Shown here piece by piece: positions 44,744 through 55,885 of a DNA stretch of 64,000 nucleotides. Position 1 is the stretch's first letter. Each line of letters begins with the position of its first letter. The DNA lies in contig NW_024464918.1 in the NCBI RefSeq assembly GCF_017591425.1, positions 6,756,001-6,820,000 of the forward strand, written 5' to 3'. Position numbers and translations under genes: made by a program. Source of the stretch: Ochotona curzoniae. Its lineage: Eukaryota > Chordata > Mammalia > Lagomorpha > Ochotonidae. The notes under the pieces were generated by a model. It was not told where the DNA came from. It ran no database searches and saw nothing but the letters and a program-made list of their open reading frames with translations.

Positions 44744-45183
44744 GCCAGGACCAGGTTTACAGTAAACACAGCGGGGGTCCTCAGTTCTGGGGGAGCTGGC
44801 AGTGTTGCAGAGAACAGACACAGAATTTAGTACAGCAGCAATACACACAGCAGCACCCAGTGACATGAGCCTGCTTGAGGCTAGGGAAGGCTTCCCAAAC
44901 AGACAATGATTCAACCCAGGGCTGAAGGAGGCAGAGGCACAGAGAGGGAAGCGGCGAAGGAAAGAAAACTCCAGGTGGAGGAAGCAGCATCTGCAGGGCG
45001 CAGGATTGCGTGAGGTTGGCAATGCCTCGGAAGACCCAAGCCTCAGTGTACTGGGAGAGGGGTGGAGAGGTAAGAGGAGACTGGGGGCCCCATCAGAGTG
45101 TTTTATGCAAAGCATGACCACTGTAGTGTTCAAAGAATCTAGTTATTTGCAGACCATCTTAAAGAAGGAAGAGAGTGAATGAC

Positions 45184-45186
<3 letters not shown>

Positions 45187-45235
<49 letters not shown>

Positions 45236-45248
45236 TGTGTGTGTGTGT
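45187..45248. repeat. (GT)n microsatellite
   Basis: About 31 GT units with one AT interruption near 45229. This is the longest dinucleotide run in the window. Confidence 0.97.
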
Positions 45249-46384
45249 TCGGGGCTAGAAAAAGGGATTAAAATGCAAAGCAGGCCATTTCAGTTGCACA
45301 CGGATGTGGGCTGATGTGAGTTGGTGAGCTGTGCAGTTCATATTCAAGGCACTTCCCTTCCAGAATGCCTCTCTCCTATACCTGTCTCCTTTAAGGGCAC
45401 CTCACAGCCACACCAGCACCAACCCTGGTGTTGCCCCATTGGGATGGCTGCAGAACAGCCTCTCTAAATGGCCATGGCCACACACATGCTGCCCATCATC
45501 TAGAATCCACAAAACCTACACCCGACCAGGTAATGAGACCTCACTGGGGACAGTCCAACACAAAGAGCTTGCAGCACCCAGAACTCATTCTCAGACACAA
45601 AAGCCACGACGTACATGGATGTAAAGACACAGAGTTTCAAGCACTTCTAGAACACAATGAGTAGCCCCTCCAGCTTCAGGGGGAGGGGAGGGTCAGCCAA
45701 TACCCAACTGACACTAAACTCAGGGGGATGCCCAAAATATGTTTGAGGAAGGCAGGGGCTCAGGGAGGGAGGAGGGTGAGTTAATCGGTTCATTAGTGAG
45801 CAGTTTCTTTGAAACACTATAAGGCTGCTGAGTCTTGGTCTCCTAATGGTGAGGATACCAGCTGGCTCTTGGCCAGATCAGCTGGAGAACCAGACCTGGC
45901 TGGCAGCACTTGTCACACCGTCAACTACCATGACATCGAGAGGTCTGGGGTGGGGCGGGGGATGTGGAGGTTTCCCCTATTCTTCCTTTTCCTAATTTAT
46001 GACAGTTGAAAAGAACAGACCAATCTCAGCGAAAGCTCATCTACAAGCAAAACAAAAGACAATCCAAAACTTTTCCTTTTTCACCCACCAACACTAGGAC
46101 CGTACGTTGACAGGAAAGCTCCTATTTCCTGGGTGCCTTCCCAGAAACGTCTTCTTAACCATATCAGCATGTGCTCCATGAACCCAATGTGTACATGCAC
46201 ACACGCTGATCAAACACACACTCTACTTCACCTCTAAGAGGACATCACTTCCAAAACCAGTGTATTACAACTACAAGAGAAGCCCTGCCCTCATGCTCTG
46301 ACCAGTCTTCTTGTTTTTAGCTTTAAATAGCTGCAAGTATTGAAAAAGCTCATCTAGGCTTACTGGACCCTAGATTTTACTAGA

Positions 46385-46460
46385 CAGTTCCTTTCCCATG
46401 CCAGAAAAGGAAACCAGACGTGAAGGAAGCTCAGTAACGCACCCAAAGACCGCAGTCCTT
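46385..46460 (-). repeat. MIR core fragment
   Basis: GCCAGAAAAGGAAACCAGAC with GAAGCTCAGTAACGCACCCA resembles the reversed MIR core (gaggaaactgaggc ... agtaacttgccca). Confidence 0.55.
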
Positions 46461-46995
46461 CTCAGCTCAGTGCACTTGTTACCGTCACTCTCTGTGCCAA
46501 AAGGTGAAGCAACATTTCTTCAAAGAGAATTCTGACTTTGTCTCTGGGAAATGACTTACTATGATATTTTTATTATTGGGCCTTTTTGTTTTGAGCAACC
46601 AGACGACATAAAATAAAAACAAAAGTATATGGGTAACAGCTCTTAAACAGGTTGTAATTTAAACAGAGGACTCTCAGCTCTCTAGTTAGGCTAGCAGGCA
46701 TGCGGTGCACACAAGGACCGGCAGCACTTCCAAGTTTCAGCCCCAACTGGACAATGCTCCTGGGTGGAACTGCAACCAAAAGACACTCCTCGTCAGTTGA
46801 CAAAATTACAAACACGAATCGTGGCCTGGCCCAAGCAGACAGCTAACCAGCAAAAGCTTGTGAACAGAAGAGGTGGTCCAGTCAGCTGCTTTCATAGTGT
46901 GCAGTCCAAATAGTTATACAGAACAGGTGATTCCTGGGAGCCCCTTTGTAAAACTCTATCAGTGTAGATATGTATTTTTAAAAATACAAAATACA

Positions 46996-47158
46996 CTGAA
47001 TGCTGAGTATCCCTGGCCTAAAAGCCAAATTTCAGATTTTGGATTTTTTGATGAGGGATGGTCAGCCACTGAAGTGTGTGTTAGGTATTTCAAAATGCAT
47101 AAGATTGGCAAGCTTGGCAAGCCTCTGGGCCCAAGCATTTTGGATAAGGAAAACTCCA
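46996..47158. repeat. Tigger-like terminal repeats, deletion derivative
   Basis: TGAGTATCCCTGGCCTAAAA and ATTTCAGATTTTGGATTTTT with GATGAGGGATGGTCAGCC are the left and right ends of the same Tigger-group MITE seen at 62636, joined without the middle. At 47125-47155, GGGCCCAAGCATTTTGGATA with AGG is another left end in reverse. Confidence 0.6.
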
Positions 47159-47387
47159 TCCACAGTCTCCGCCTTGACTTGTGCTGAATCACGTGTCTGG
47201 GGATGCCCCCTGCCAGCTGCTGCAGCTCTGCCTCACTCCTGTCAGTCCACAGGACACTCCTCTGCTGGGTGTCCCAGTCCAGCAGGACTGTGTGCTGGTA
47301 CTGGTGTGCTCCTAGAACGGGCTCCAAGAAGGAACCCTGGAAACAGCTCTGCAGGCTTGAAACATGCAGGGGTAGGCATTCTGAGGG

Positions 47388-47706
47388 CTTTTTATTCCTT
47401 TTTATTGGAAAGGTAGACTTACAGAGAGAAGGGGAGATAGGGAGTAATGCTTCCTTCCGCTGGTTCACCCACCAAGTGACCGCAATGACAAGAGCTGAGC
47501 AGATCCAAAGCCAGGAACCAGGAGCTTCTTCCAGGTCTCCCACATGGGTGCAGGTTCCAAAGGCTTTGGGCAATTCTCTACTTCTTCCCCAGACCATAAG
47601 CAGAAAGTCAGAAGGGAATTGGAGCAGCCAGGATACAAACTGGCACCCATATGGGATCCCGGTGTTTGCAAGGCAAGGATTTGGCCATAGAGCCATAGCT
47701 CCAGCA
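47388..47706 (-). repeat. C-type SINE, young to intermediate, full length
   Basis: TTTATTCCTTTTTATTGGAA tail, AGCTGAGCAGATCCAAAGCC body, CATATGGGATCCCGGTGTTT near the head. The last bases of the head (GCCATAGAGCCATAGCTCC) are diverged. Confidence 0.93.
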
Positions 47707-48129
47707 ATCTGAAGGCTTCTAATTGCAGAACAGCCATCATGCACCCAGCTGGCTCACTAGCAATTCCCGCTGGGTTTGAGGCTCCTGGATAGGTGGAGGG
47801 AGGGACTGGCAGTAGAGAATTCTGGATGCACCAACTATTTCTTATACTCAGAATATTCAGCAGGATTGGGAGAGGGGATAGGGAGGAGGAACCAACGCTT
47901 CTCCTACCTGGAGCTTCCTGGGGCCTCAAACCCAACTCCTGACAACAACCCTCTCCGTCCCTCTCTCAGCTCCATGTCTCTTTGCCTCCCTTAGCAGTCC
48001 CCACTCCTTCCAGACAAACACTGCAAAGAGAAGAGCCAAAAGTGCTTCTGTGAATGTCTGTGAGGGTCAATTACTACTCAGCATCACCTCTCACCAATTT
48101 GCCCCCTTCTTGCCGGGAGTTCAGGAAAG

Positions 48130-48437
48130 CAGCAGACACTTGGGATAGGCACTTAGAAGTCCACATCCCACACCAGAGGGCCCGAGCTCGACTGAGTTCT
48201 GGCTTCTGATTCCACTTCCTGCTAAGGCAGACCCTGGCGGGAGAGTGGGGGGAGAGCAGAGATACCTCAAAGGGCAGGGTCCCTGTGACCCTGTGGGGGT
48301 CCCTGTGACCCGTGGGGAGATCTGGATGGAGTTGCAAGCTCCCAGTTTTGACATGACCTAGTCCCGGGCATCTGAGAAAACCAGCAGATGAGAGAGCAAC
48401 CTCCTGCTCGCGCTCGCTCGCTCTCTCTCTTCAAAAA
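48130..48437 (+). repeat. Old SINE, rearranged
   Basis: GCACTTAGAAGTCCACATCC, GATTCCACTTCCTGCTAAGG and GACCTAGTCCCGGGCATCTG outline an old copy. It carries a local duplication (GGTCCCTGTGACC repeated at about 48279-48312) and a CGCTCGCTCGCTCTCTC variant of its CT region. Confidence 0.7.
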
Positions 48438-48900
48438 ATCTTTATTAATTATTTTTGGGTTTTGATAACTTTTATATAGTTGATTAGGGTGTTGAGGATC
48501 AAGGGCTACAGGAAGATGGGTGAGATCACCATTTTCATATTCTCTTTTTTTTCCTTCCTGTATCTGGGGGAAGGTGGCAGATAAGGAGAGAAGCCACACT
48601 CAGCCTCCCAAATGCCTCTGCACCCTGGGATGGAGGACAGCCACCCAACACCATCCCAGGGTCCCCGATGTTGGGCATGCTCTAAGGGTCCTGCTCAAGA
48701 GGTTTCGATAGTTCAACAGTTCTGAATTACTGCCGATCTTGCCACTCCACGCATCATGAAATCTTTTCAGAATTTACTGGTTGACATAGTCCACCTTAGA
48801 GTCTTGGTTTGCCCAGTTATTCACTGCCAACACGTGGTTGGGGTTGTTAATCAATTTGTTCTTTCCTCTGTCGTCCTCTGTTCCTCGAGGATGTACCTTT
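48438..48900 (-). repeat. L1-like 3' end, copy A
   Basis: From the tail (AATCTTTATTAATTATTTTT) it shares ATAGTTGATTAGGGT, CAAGGGCTACAGGA, TGTATCTGGGGGAAGG, AGGGTCCTGCTCAAGAGG and CTGAATTACTGCCGATCTTG with the copy at 62952, at roughly 80% by eye. A reverse-oriented non-LTR 3' end with untranslated sequence, probably a pika L1, is the simplest reading. It is truncated after about 460 bases. Confidence 0.7.
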
Positions 48901-48904
48901 TGCC

Positions 48905-49175
48905 AAAGAGTATCAGGCTGCTGTTTGGGATGCCTGAAATCCAAATCACAGTATGTGGTTCTAGGCCTAGGGACTCTGTTTTGGATCTACCTTTCTGCAA
49001 ACGAGCCTGGAAGGCATCAGGGAATAGTACAAGTAGTTGGGTCCCATCTACCCATGCGTGCGATTCAGACGGGAGTTCCTGCTTCCTGGCTTCAGCCTAG
49101 CCTGGCATTGGGGGGAAATGTATCAATGAATGGAAGATATTTTTCTCCTTCTCAAATAAATTACTGAACTTAAAA
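48905..49175 (+). repeat. Old SINE
   Basis: GGGATGCCTGAAATCCAAAT, TAGTTGGGTCCCATCTACCC, CTGGCTTCAGCCTAGCCTGG and a CTCAAATAAATTACTG tail. It abuts the truncated end of the L1-like element. Confidence 0.75.
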
Positions 49176-49379
49176 AATATACATAGAAAACATGTATTAT
49201 ACTTCAAAAGCATTTATAAAACCTGTTGTGCACTACACGTAGCCTTTATTTTCCATGCACTTTCTCCTTGAGCTTCCCGCAGCACTGAGGTAAAGTAGTG
49301 ACCACACCAAGGATTACTGAACACTGCACGACACCCATCAAGACACACACACTCCAATTCATGCTCCTGATTCTGACGG

Positions 49380-49445
49380 TGCTTATTTGTTCCATTTTAT
49401 TGATAAGGAAACTATGTCTCAGAGACAGTGAGTCACACTAATTCC
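49380..49445 (-). repeat. MIR core fragment
   Basis: CCATTTTATTGATAAGGAAA with CTATGTCTCAGAGACAGTGA is a reversed MIR core. Confidence 0.6.
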
Positions 49446-50691
49446 GGTGGTTTTCATCTGGAGAATATCTTAGGTTTTCAAAATTGCAAATCCAAGCGGG
49501 TATTTCTTAGTGGGATTCCCTAAGACCCGCTTTTGCTGTGCATTCCAATCTTGGGGGGATGAGGGTGTCCTCACTCAAGAAGGGCGTCAGGGCATGGAAA
49601 CTTTCATTATCTTTCATGGAATTTCTATCAAACACAGTGTTAAAAAAAAACCCACTACTCTCTATTAACGCACGTTTCCTTCTGTTTATCTTTCTACCCT
49701 TTCAATTAGCATTTTGGTTGATTTCTCCTATTTTAAACCACAGACTTTCCTTACTAAGGGAGGCAGCAAGGGTCATTTTCCTAAAGTCTCCTCTCTCCTA
49801 GGGCATCCCAGAATTTGCAAAACAGAGCAGAAAGACCTTCATTCCCTGATTACTGGTGCCATTTGTTACCCGTAAACTCTCTGGTCCTTTCAGTCCCCAG
49901 ACACACAAAACAGCAGGTTAGGCTTTAACCACAGCTGGCAGGACACCTGTTTCTGAAATTCCTACTACTCCTCCCCTACCCCCCATCCCAGAATTTACAA
50001 CACAAAAGTCAACATTTACACTGGTTAAGATTTACCAAAAGGAAGTGTGGCTTGGAATGAGCCCTTTGAAGTTCTGCCTCTTTAGAAGAGGGAGACCTTT
50101 CAAAATCTATTCAATATGAAAACATAAGCTCAGGTTGGGAGCGAAAACTTCCTAGCTTGCTAGGTGATGTTCAACTTGGGCTCAGGATTGGACCCTCTCT
50201 GCTTTCCATGGTGGGGTCAGAAATATTCAGGCAGCATTGCAACATGAGTGGCTCCAGAAAACTCTTGCATAGGACTTTCCTCTTCACTAGGATTTTATGA
50301 AGGTGAAACGGGGAGAAGGGCAGCTTACAAAAGGGAAGCCAAAGGACAAGACCAAATTGACAGGAGGCAGGGAGGCAAACTGATGTTCTTACAAGGAATG
50401 AATGTTTTATTGCAGGTGGTTAAGGGGTGGGGCCGAGCCAGCCTAAGGTAGAGGCTGGCCTAACAGATGGGGTAGCAGATGCCATAGCCAACAGAGTGAC
50501 TCAAGACAGACAACATGCAAGCACTTTTGGAAAAAAGGAAGTGAAACAAAGTTCCCCACATCCACCCTAAGGTTGCTGGTGTGGGGCAACGGAGAACTTG
50601 TCAGAGGAGGAGAAATGGCTGCAGTTCCAAGGTGTTTGCATTCGATGAGCACCTGACCTCCCATTAGTGACAGCCCTAAAGCACCTGCCAC

Positions 50692-51083
50692 AGTCTGGAT
50701 GTCATCTGTCCCCCAAATGTTCAAGCACTGAAGGCTTGCTGCGGGGTGTGGTGGTGCTGGGAGGGTGATGGAAGCTCTAAGAAGTAGGGGTTAGGACAAG
50801 GTCATTAGGCCATGCCCTTGGAAGAAATGAGGACAATTCTCCTAGGGCCCTGGTTAGTTCTTGTGAACAAATTGCCACAGAACATCAAGGCTGGTCCCTT
50901 CCTGGCCCCAGACTTCCTGTCCAGTCACGTGATCACTCTTCACCGGCACTCCCACCATGAAGCCACCGGCTATGACGTGACACAGCCAAGAACACCCTCA
51001 TGAGGGCTGGCTGATGAACGACAACATTCCAAAACTGTGGGCTATGTAGATGTATGTTCTTTATGAAGCTATCTAGCTCCAGC
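50692..51083 (+). repeat. MaLR-type LTR remnant (old endogenous retrovirus relative)
   Basis: GTCTGGATGTCATCTGTCCC, GACAAGGTCATTAGGCCATG, CACCATGAAGCCACCGGCTA, GACACAGCCAAGAACACCCT and TATGTTCTTTATGAAGC occur in the order of an MST/MLT-type LTR. No internal retroviral genes are present, so this is a solo or truncated LTR. Confidence 0.65.
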
Positions 51084-51924
51084 ACCAGAAAGCCGAACTA
51101 ACGCCCCATCCTGATTGATCAAATGGTGGGGCACAGGAAGGAAGAGCTGGTGAAATGCGGACCCAGCAGTATACAGCACTGACCTGGGCCCCTGCCATCT
51201 GCCGGGCCTGAGGAGCTCATGATCTTTACGAAAATCCAGCAAAAACATGCCTGGGGCTAGCCAACCCGGCTACTGCTGCCAGTGCTGCCAAGGCCCTGCT
51301 GTTGCCACGCTTGTGCCCAGCCTCCAGAAAGCCAACGGCATGAAAAAGCAAGCTTGTGATTTTTCCAGAAACTGGACCTGGACTCTTCAGCCACAGGATG
51401 CGCAGCTCAGCTTTCTGGTAGCTAGGTAAAGATGGGCAGGTTGCTCAAGCCTCCATGAGCGTCTCAGACTCCACTTCTGTGTCTACCTGCAGTAGCACAC
51501 TGCACTGCACGCTGGAGGAGGGCGTGCCCCACCACCCACCTGCTCTAATTTGCTGACACGATCCGGTCAGGTATTCAGAATTTATCAGCATGAATACACT
51601 GTATCTTGGCAATATTTTTCCCCCTTCCTGTTAGGTTCCTTAGAAAGTGGGTAGCATGTTCCTTTCGATACAAGATTATATTATCATTATTTATTCTTGC
51701 AGGGCTGGGTAAGCAGTCAAGCTAATGCTACATACACTATAGCATTTTATGCCCTGGCTTTCGTTAAGAGAACAGCTGCAAGTGTTGACCTTTCATGAGT
51801 CTCTAATCAAACAGCCCCAGCAAGGGCTCCCCCTTTCTTACAGAAAGAAAGCAGATCCAGGGTACCTGTGCTTTCCCAGTCAGGCCTCCAGCCCCCCAGC
51901 ATCTCACAAAGCCACCACCACACT

Positions 51925-52080
51925 GAGAGGTATAGCCTGCTGCTGACTCTGAACTTGACCCAAGGACCATAATTACCCAGTCATTTCTCTGAACTTCTGA
52001 ACCTCAATTTCCCAACTTGTCAGTTGGGGATGAAATGACTGAACTCACAAGGCTTGTGTGAAAAGCCAAGGAGATGCCCA
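51925..52080 (+). repeat. MIR fragment
   Basis: CTGAACCTCAATTTCCCAAC with TTGTCAGTTGGGGATGAAAT matches the MIR core (cctcagtttcc ... ctgtaaaatgggga) and the flanks extend weakly on both sides. Confidence 0.6.
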
Positions 52081-52734
52081 GATGGCAAAACTCCTTCCAT
52101 CATAAACATTCCTGCTCTTACCATATGCTGGGAGCCTTCGCACATGGAGTGACTTGCTATCAGACACGCATGTCAGAAACAAACACAAACATACAGGGTC
52201 AGCAAATGAACCAATCAATAAATGAAAGAATGGAAGGAAGGACAAGGCTATAGACAGAGAAGCACAATGGGGCTGCCAAGCCATACCGAGAAGCCTTGGA
52301 GTCCTTTGTGAGCACTGGAGAACTCAGAGTCATGTCAGCCAAGGGGAGCAATTTGCTCTGCAAAAAAAGCCCTGTAGAAGAAAACCCCAAGTGCACTAGC
52401 AAAGGAGAGAAAGCTGGAGAATGACCTTGGAGTCTACCACCCTGTCAACTGTCAGAAGAATTTAAGCAATGAATGAAAACCTACCTCAGCATGTGTCCAA
52501 AGGAGCACAAAGGCAAACGGATAGAAGGCGATGGATGGCCTACAGGCACACTACTACCCTGACCACAATCTATCTTGTCTGAGCTCAGAACCTAAACAAC
52601 CTCGACCAGGTTAGCACTTGGATGAGAAGAAGGGAAGGGATGAACTGAGAAGACTTCAACTACAGAAAGCTCCAGGCAGCTCGGCATGTTAAAAAAAATG
52701 CAGATCTACAAGGGTCATATTTTTTGTTTTAGTT

Positions 52735-53610
52735 TTTCACCAATGTGAAATACAACTGTCTTGCAAGTATTCTAATGCACCAACCCACATCCACTTCATT
52801 TACCGTAAAACAAAACATAAAGTCACTGCTATATATGCATGATTCACAATGACCAGTGGGTGAAAAGAACCTAGGATAAATCAACAGAGAAAAAAGCAAA
52901 GTGTGATAAGCACAGTCTTTCACAAACAAGAAGGAAATTCTTTCTTTTTAAAAAGATTTTTATTTTTTAAATTTTTATTGCAAAGTCAGATATACAGAGA
53001 GGAGGAGAGACAGAGAGGAAGATCTTCTGTCCAATGATTCACTCCCCAAGTGACCACAACTGCTGATACTGCACTGATCTGAAGCCAGGAGCCAGGAACT
53101 TCCTCCAGGTCTCCCATGCAGGTGTAGGAACCCAAAGCTTTGGGCTGTCCTCCACTGCTTTCCCAGGCCACAAGCAGGGAGCTGGATGGGAAGTGGAGCA
53201 GCCGGGATTAGAACCAGCATCCCTATGGGATCCCAGCATGTTCCAGGCGAGGACTTTAGCCGCTAGACCACCACATCAGGCCCAAGAAGGAAATTCTGAC
53301 ACATACCACATCATGGGTAGGCATAGAGAACCTATGCTGAGTGTAATTAGCCAGTCCATGTGTATGAAATATCTAAAGCCATCAAATTCATAGAAAGTAG
53401 ACACACAAATAGAATAGCTGTTGCCAGAGAATGCGGAGAGAGGAGAATTGGAAGTTACTGTTTCATGGGCATAAAATTTGACAAGATGAGGAGTTCTGGA
53501 GGAAGATGGTTATGGTAGCACAATAAACTTAAGGCCACTGAATGGTACACTTAAAATTAAGACAAGTTCCATGTTAGGTATATTGTATCATCACTTTAAA
53601 AATCAAGAAA
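52735..53610 (+). repeat. L1M 3' end split by a SINE
   Basis: Left of the SINE are CAATGACCAGTGGGTGAAAA and GGATAAATCAACAGAG; right of it are AAGGAAATTCTGACACATAC, TAATTAGCCAGTCCATGTGT, TTCATAGAAAGTAGACACAC and CTGAATGGTACACTTAAAAT. Together they follow the 3' end of an L1M element. No frame is open. Confidence 0.82.
52942..53282 (-). repeat. C-type SINE, young, nested in L1
   Basis: A full copy read from tail (AAAAAGATTTTTATTTTTTA) to head (CGCTAGACCACCACATCAGG). A perfect 15-base target duplication, CAAGAAGGAAATTCT, flanks it at 52927-52941 and 53283-53297. Confidence 0.97.
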
Positions 53611-53611
53611 G

Positions 53612-53930
53612 GGGGCCTAGCAGTGTGGCCTAGTGGCTAAAGTCCTCGCCTTGAACGCACTGGGATCCCATATGGACGCTGGTTCTAATCCCGGCAGCTC
53701 CACTTCTAGTTTACCACGCAGATTGCTGAGCCAAGACCAGGAACAAACCAGGAGTCTGCAGCTCCATCTGGGTCTCCCATGGGGGCTTGGGGTGCAAGCA
53801 CCTGGGCCATCTTCCACTGCTTTCCCAGGTGCAGTAGCAGAAGTAAAGCACCAGGGATTCAAACCAGCAGTCACATGGATGCTGGCCACAGGAGGCGGCT
53901 TAACCTACTGCACCACAAAACAGCCCGCTA
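53612..53930. repeat. Composite of a young SINE head and a reversed older SINE
   Basis: Positions 53612-53710 are the first 100 or so bases of a young C-type SINE on the plus strand (GGGGCCTAGCAGTGTGGCCT to GGCAGCTCCACTTC), without body or tail. Positions 53730-53930 are the body and head of an older SINE on the minus strand (AGGAGTCTGCAGCTCCATCT, then CTTAACCTACTGCACCACAA). It follows the L1 end directly. Confidence 0.8.
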
Positions 53931-53999
53931 ACCTTCACGTTAAACCAGCCATATGTGTTTGTTTGTAAGTGAATTTCTTCTAGGCAGACTATGTACTTT

Positions 54000-54820
54000 A
54001 TCTTGCTCTCTTCTTCCAGGTTAACAACCTAACTTAGTTGGTGTGTTATCCATCCAGTTTTGTTTTTTTTATTGGATTGTTGATATAGTTGGATTTAAGT
54101 CTTCCAGTGTGTCATTGGCTTTGTCTCACCTATTTCTTGATTCTGAATTCAGCTTTAAAAATTTTCATCCAAAATGCTATTATTCTTTTTGCTTTCAATA
54201 GTCAGTTGCCTCTTAAAGAAGCACAGACGTTTGGAAAGTGCCTTTCATATTTCTGGAGCTCTTAATTTCTTACAGACATGCAAGCTTCCACCTAGCTCTT
54301 TCCTCTGAGCCGGAAGAATTTCTTTTAACATTCCTTGTTGTATAACTATTAGAGATCATTTCTTCCAGCTTTTGTTCTAGTTGAAAATGTCTGGAATTTG
54401 TCCTCATTTTAAAGGTTATTTTTGGTTCAATACAGGATCATAGGTTAACATTTTTTCCCCCTTTTCAGCACCTTCAAGATCACTCAATTATTACAGAGCG
54501 GCTTGCAGCAGTGTTTCTTCCTGATCTCTTTGTGACTGGCTGATTTTTAGATGAGCTTATCTATCACCTTCAGGAATACACTATCACAGGTCAAGGTATA
54601 GCCTTCCATATGGTTATACAGGGTTTGTTAAACTTCTGAAATCTGTAGGATGATATTTCCATCAGCTCTGGGATTTTTTTCTTTTTAGCTAATTGTCTTC
54701 AAATATATTTTCTTCTCCAATTTTGTCCTCTTCCCTTTTGGGAATGCAAGCATGCATTTCTTTGCTTAATAATGTCTCACAGATCTGTGGCTTAGAAATA
54801 ACAACAGGATTTTGGTTTTT
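54000..54820 (-). repeat. Old L1M-type fragment, probably antisense
   Basis: TTTTAACATTCCTTGTTGTA, CAGCACCTTCAAGATCACTC, GTCTTCAAATATATTTTCTT and AATGTCTCACAGATCTGTGG follow a well-known antisense stretch of old L1 elements (tttagcatttcttgtagggc ... cagcactttgaatatgtcat ... cttcaaatattctttctg ... ggtcccacaggtccc), from memory. Confidence 0.6.
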
Positions 54821-54824
54821 AAAT

Positions 54825-55885
54825 AGTGGAAGTTGTGTTGAACATCACTAACCAAGAGGAACGCATGTATCAAAATCACAGTGAGGGGCAGGCCCTTGGC
54901 CTGGCAGTTAAGATGCCTGCATGCCGTACCAATGAACTGGGTACAGTGTGGAGCTCTGGCCTCCTCCTTCCTAGGAATGCAGAAACAGGAGGCAGAGGTA
55001 ACTGCTCAAGTCACTGGGTTCCTGCCAACCAAACTGGAGACCTGCACTTAGTTCCCAGCTCCTAACTTTGGCCCCGTCCACATCCAACTGTCTAACAAAC
55101 GCTGGCATTGGGGATTAAGCCAATGGATGGCACAAATTCTCTCTCCCAAATAATCAAACAAAAATTAATTTTTAAAAAATAACAATGAGATATCATTTCA
55201 TACCCATTTGAATAACTACTATCTAAAGCAGTTATAAAAAATAAGTATTGGTAAGAGTTTGGAAGAACCGGAACCTTTGCAGGCAGGTGTTGGGAATGTA
55301 AAACGGCACCGCTACTGTACAAAACAGTAGGGTGGCTCCTCCAAATAATGAAAAACAGAATGTGCAATTGTGCAACTCTTCCTCTGGGTATACAGCTAAA
55401 AGAACTGAAAGCAGGGGCACAGATATTGGTACGCTGATGTCTGCAAAATTATTCACCAGACCAAAGGTGGAAGCAACCCAGACATTCTTCGGCAAATAAG
55501 CAGATAAGCAACGTGATAAAAACACAGTCAACACAGAACATTATACAGCTTCCAAAAGGAGGGAAATCTGCAGGCATGTGACAGTCTAAATGAAATTTAA
55601 GAACCCTTCACTAAGTGTAAACAGCCGACCACGAAAAGGCAAACGTGTGTATCACTGCACATGTATGGAATCCAGAGCTGCAAAGCTCAAAGTCAGAAAG
55701 CGGAACGAACAGGGATTGTTCAGTGGACACACGGGCTTAGCTTTGCCAAATGAAGGGCCGTGGAAGGCAAGGGTAATTGCACAAGAGCGTGAGCGCACTT
55801 AATCCCACTCAACGGCACATTTTAACATGGCTAAAATGGTATTTCTATGTTACACATGTTACCGCAATTTTTAAAATGAAATTTA
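54825..55885 (+). repeat. L1M 3' end split by a SINE
   Basis: GAACATCACTAACCAAGAGG and ATCAAAATCACAGTGAG lie before the SINE. ACAATGAGATATCATTTCAT, AACTGAAAGCAGGGGCACAG, GGTGGAAGCAACCCAGACAT and TAACATGGCTAAAATGGTAT lie after it. The order is that of an L1M 3' terminus. No frame is open. Confidence 0.85.
54886..55172 (+). repeat. Old SINE nested in L1
   Basis: CAGGCCCTTGGCCTGGCAGT to CCCAAATAATCAAACAAAA. The flanks AAAATCACAGTGAG (54872-54885) and AAAATAACAATGAG (about 55175-55188) are a worn target duplication within the L1 sequence. Confidence 0.82.

Noticed and set aside
46959..47744. 261-codon open frame on the minus strand
   Set aside because: It runs through a C-type SINE and a Tigger-like end, so it is a translation of repeats.
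5692..51032. Several TEAD-like ACATTCC or GCATTCC motifs in the introns (near 5692, 16213, 16818, 25127, 26172, 38651, 51025)
   Set aside because: WWC1 is a YAP/TEAD target, so they drew attention, but an 8-base degenerate motif is expected about eight times by chance in 64 kb on both strands. No clustering was seen.
50692..51083. Possible endogenous retrovirus with genes
   Set aside because: Only LTR-like sequence of the MaLR type is recognisable; there is no internal region, primer-binding site or open frame beside it.
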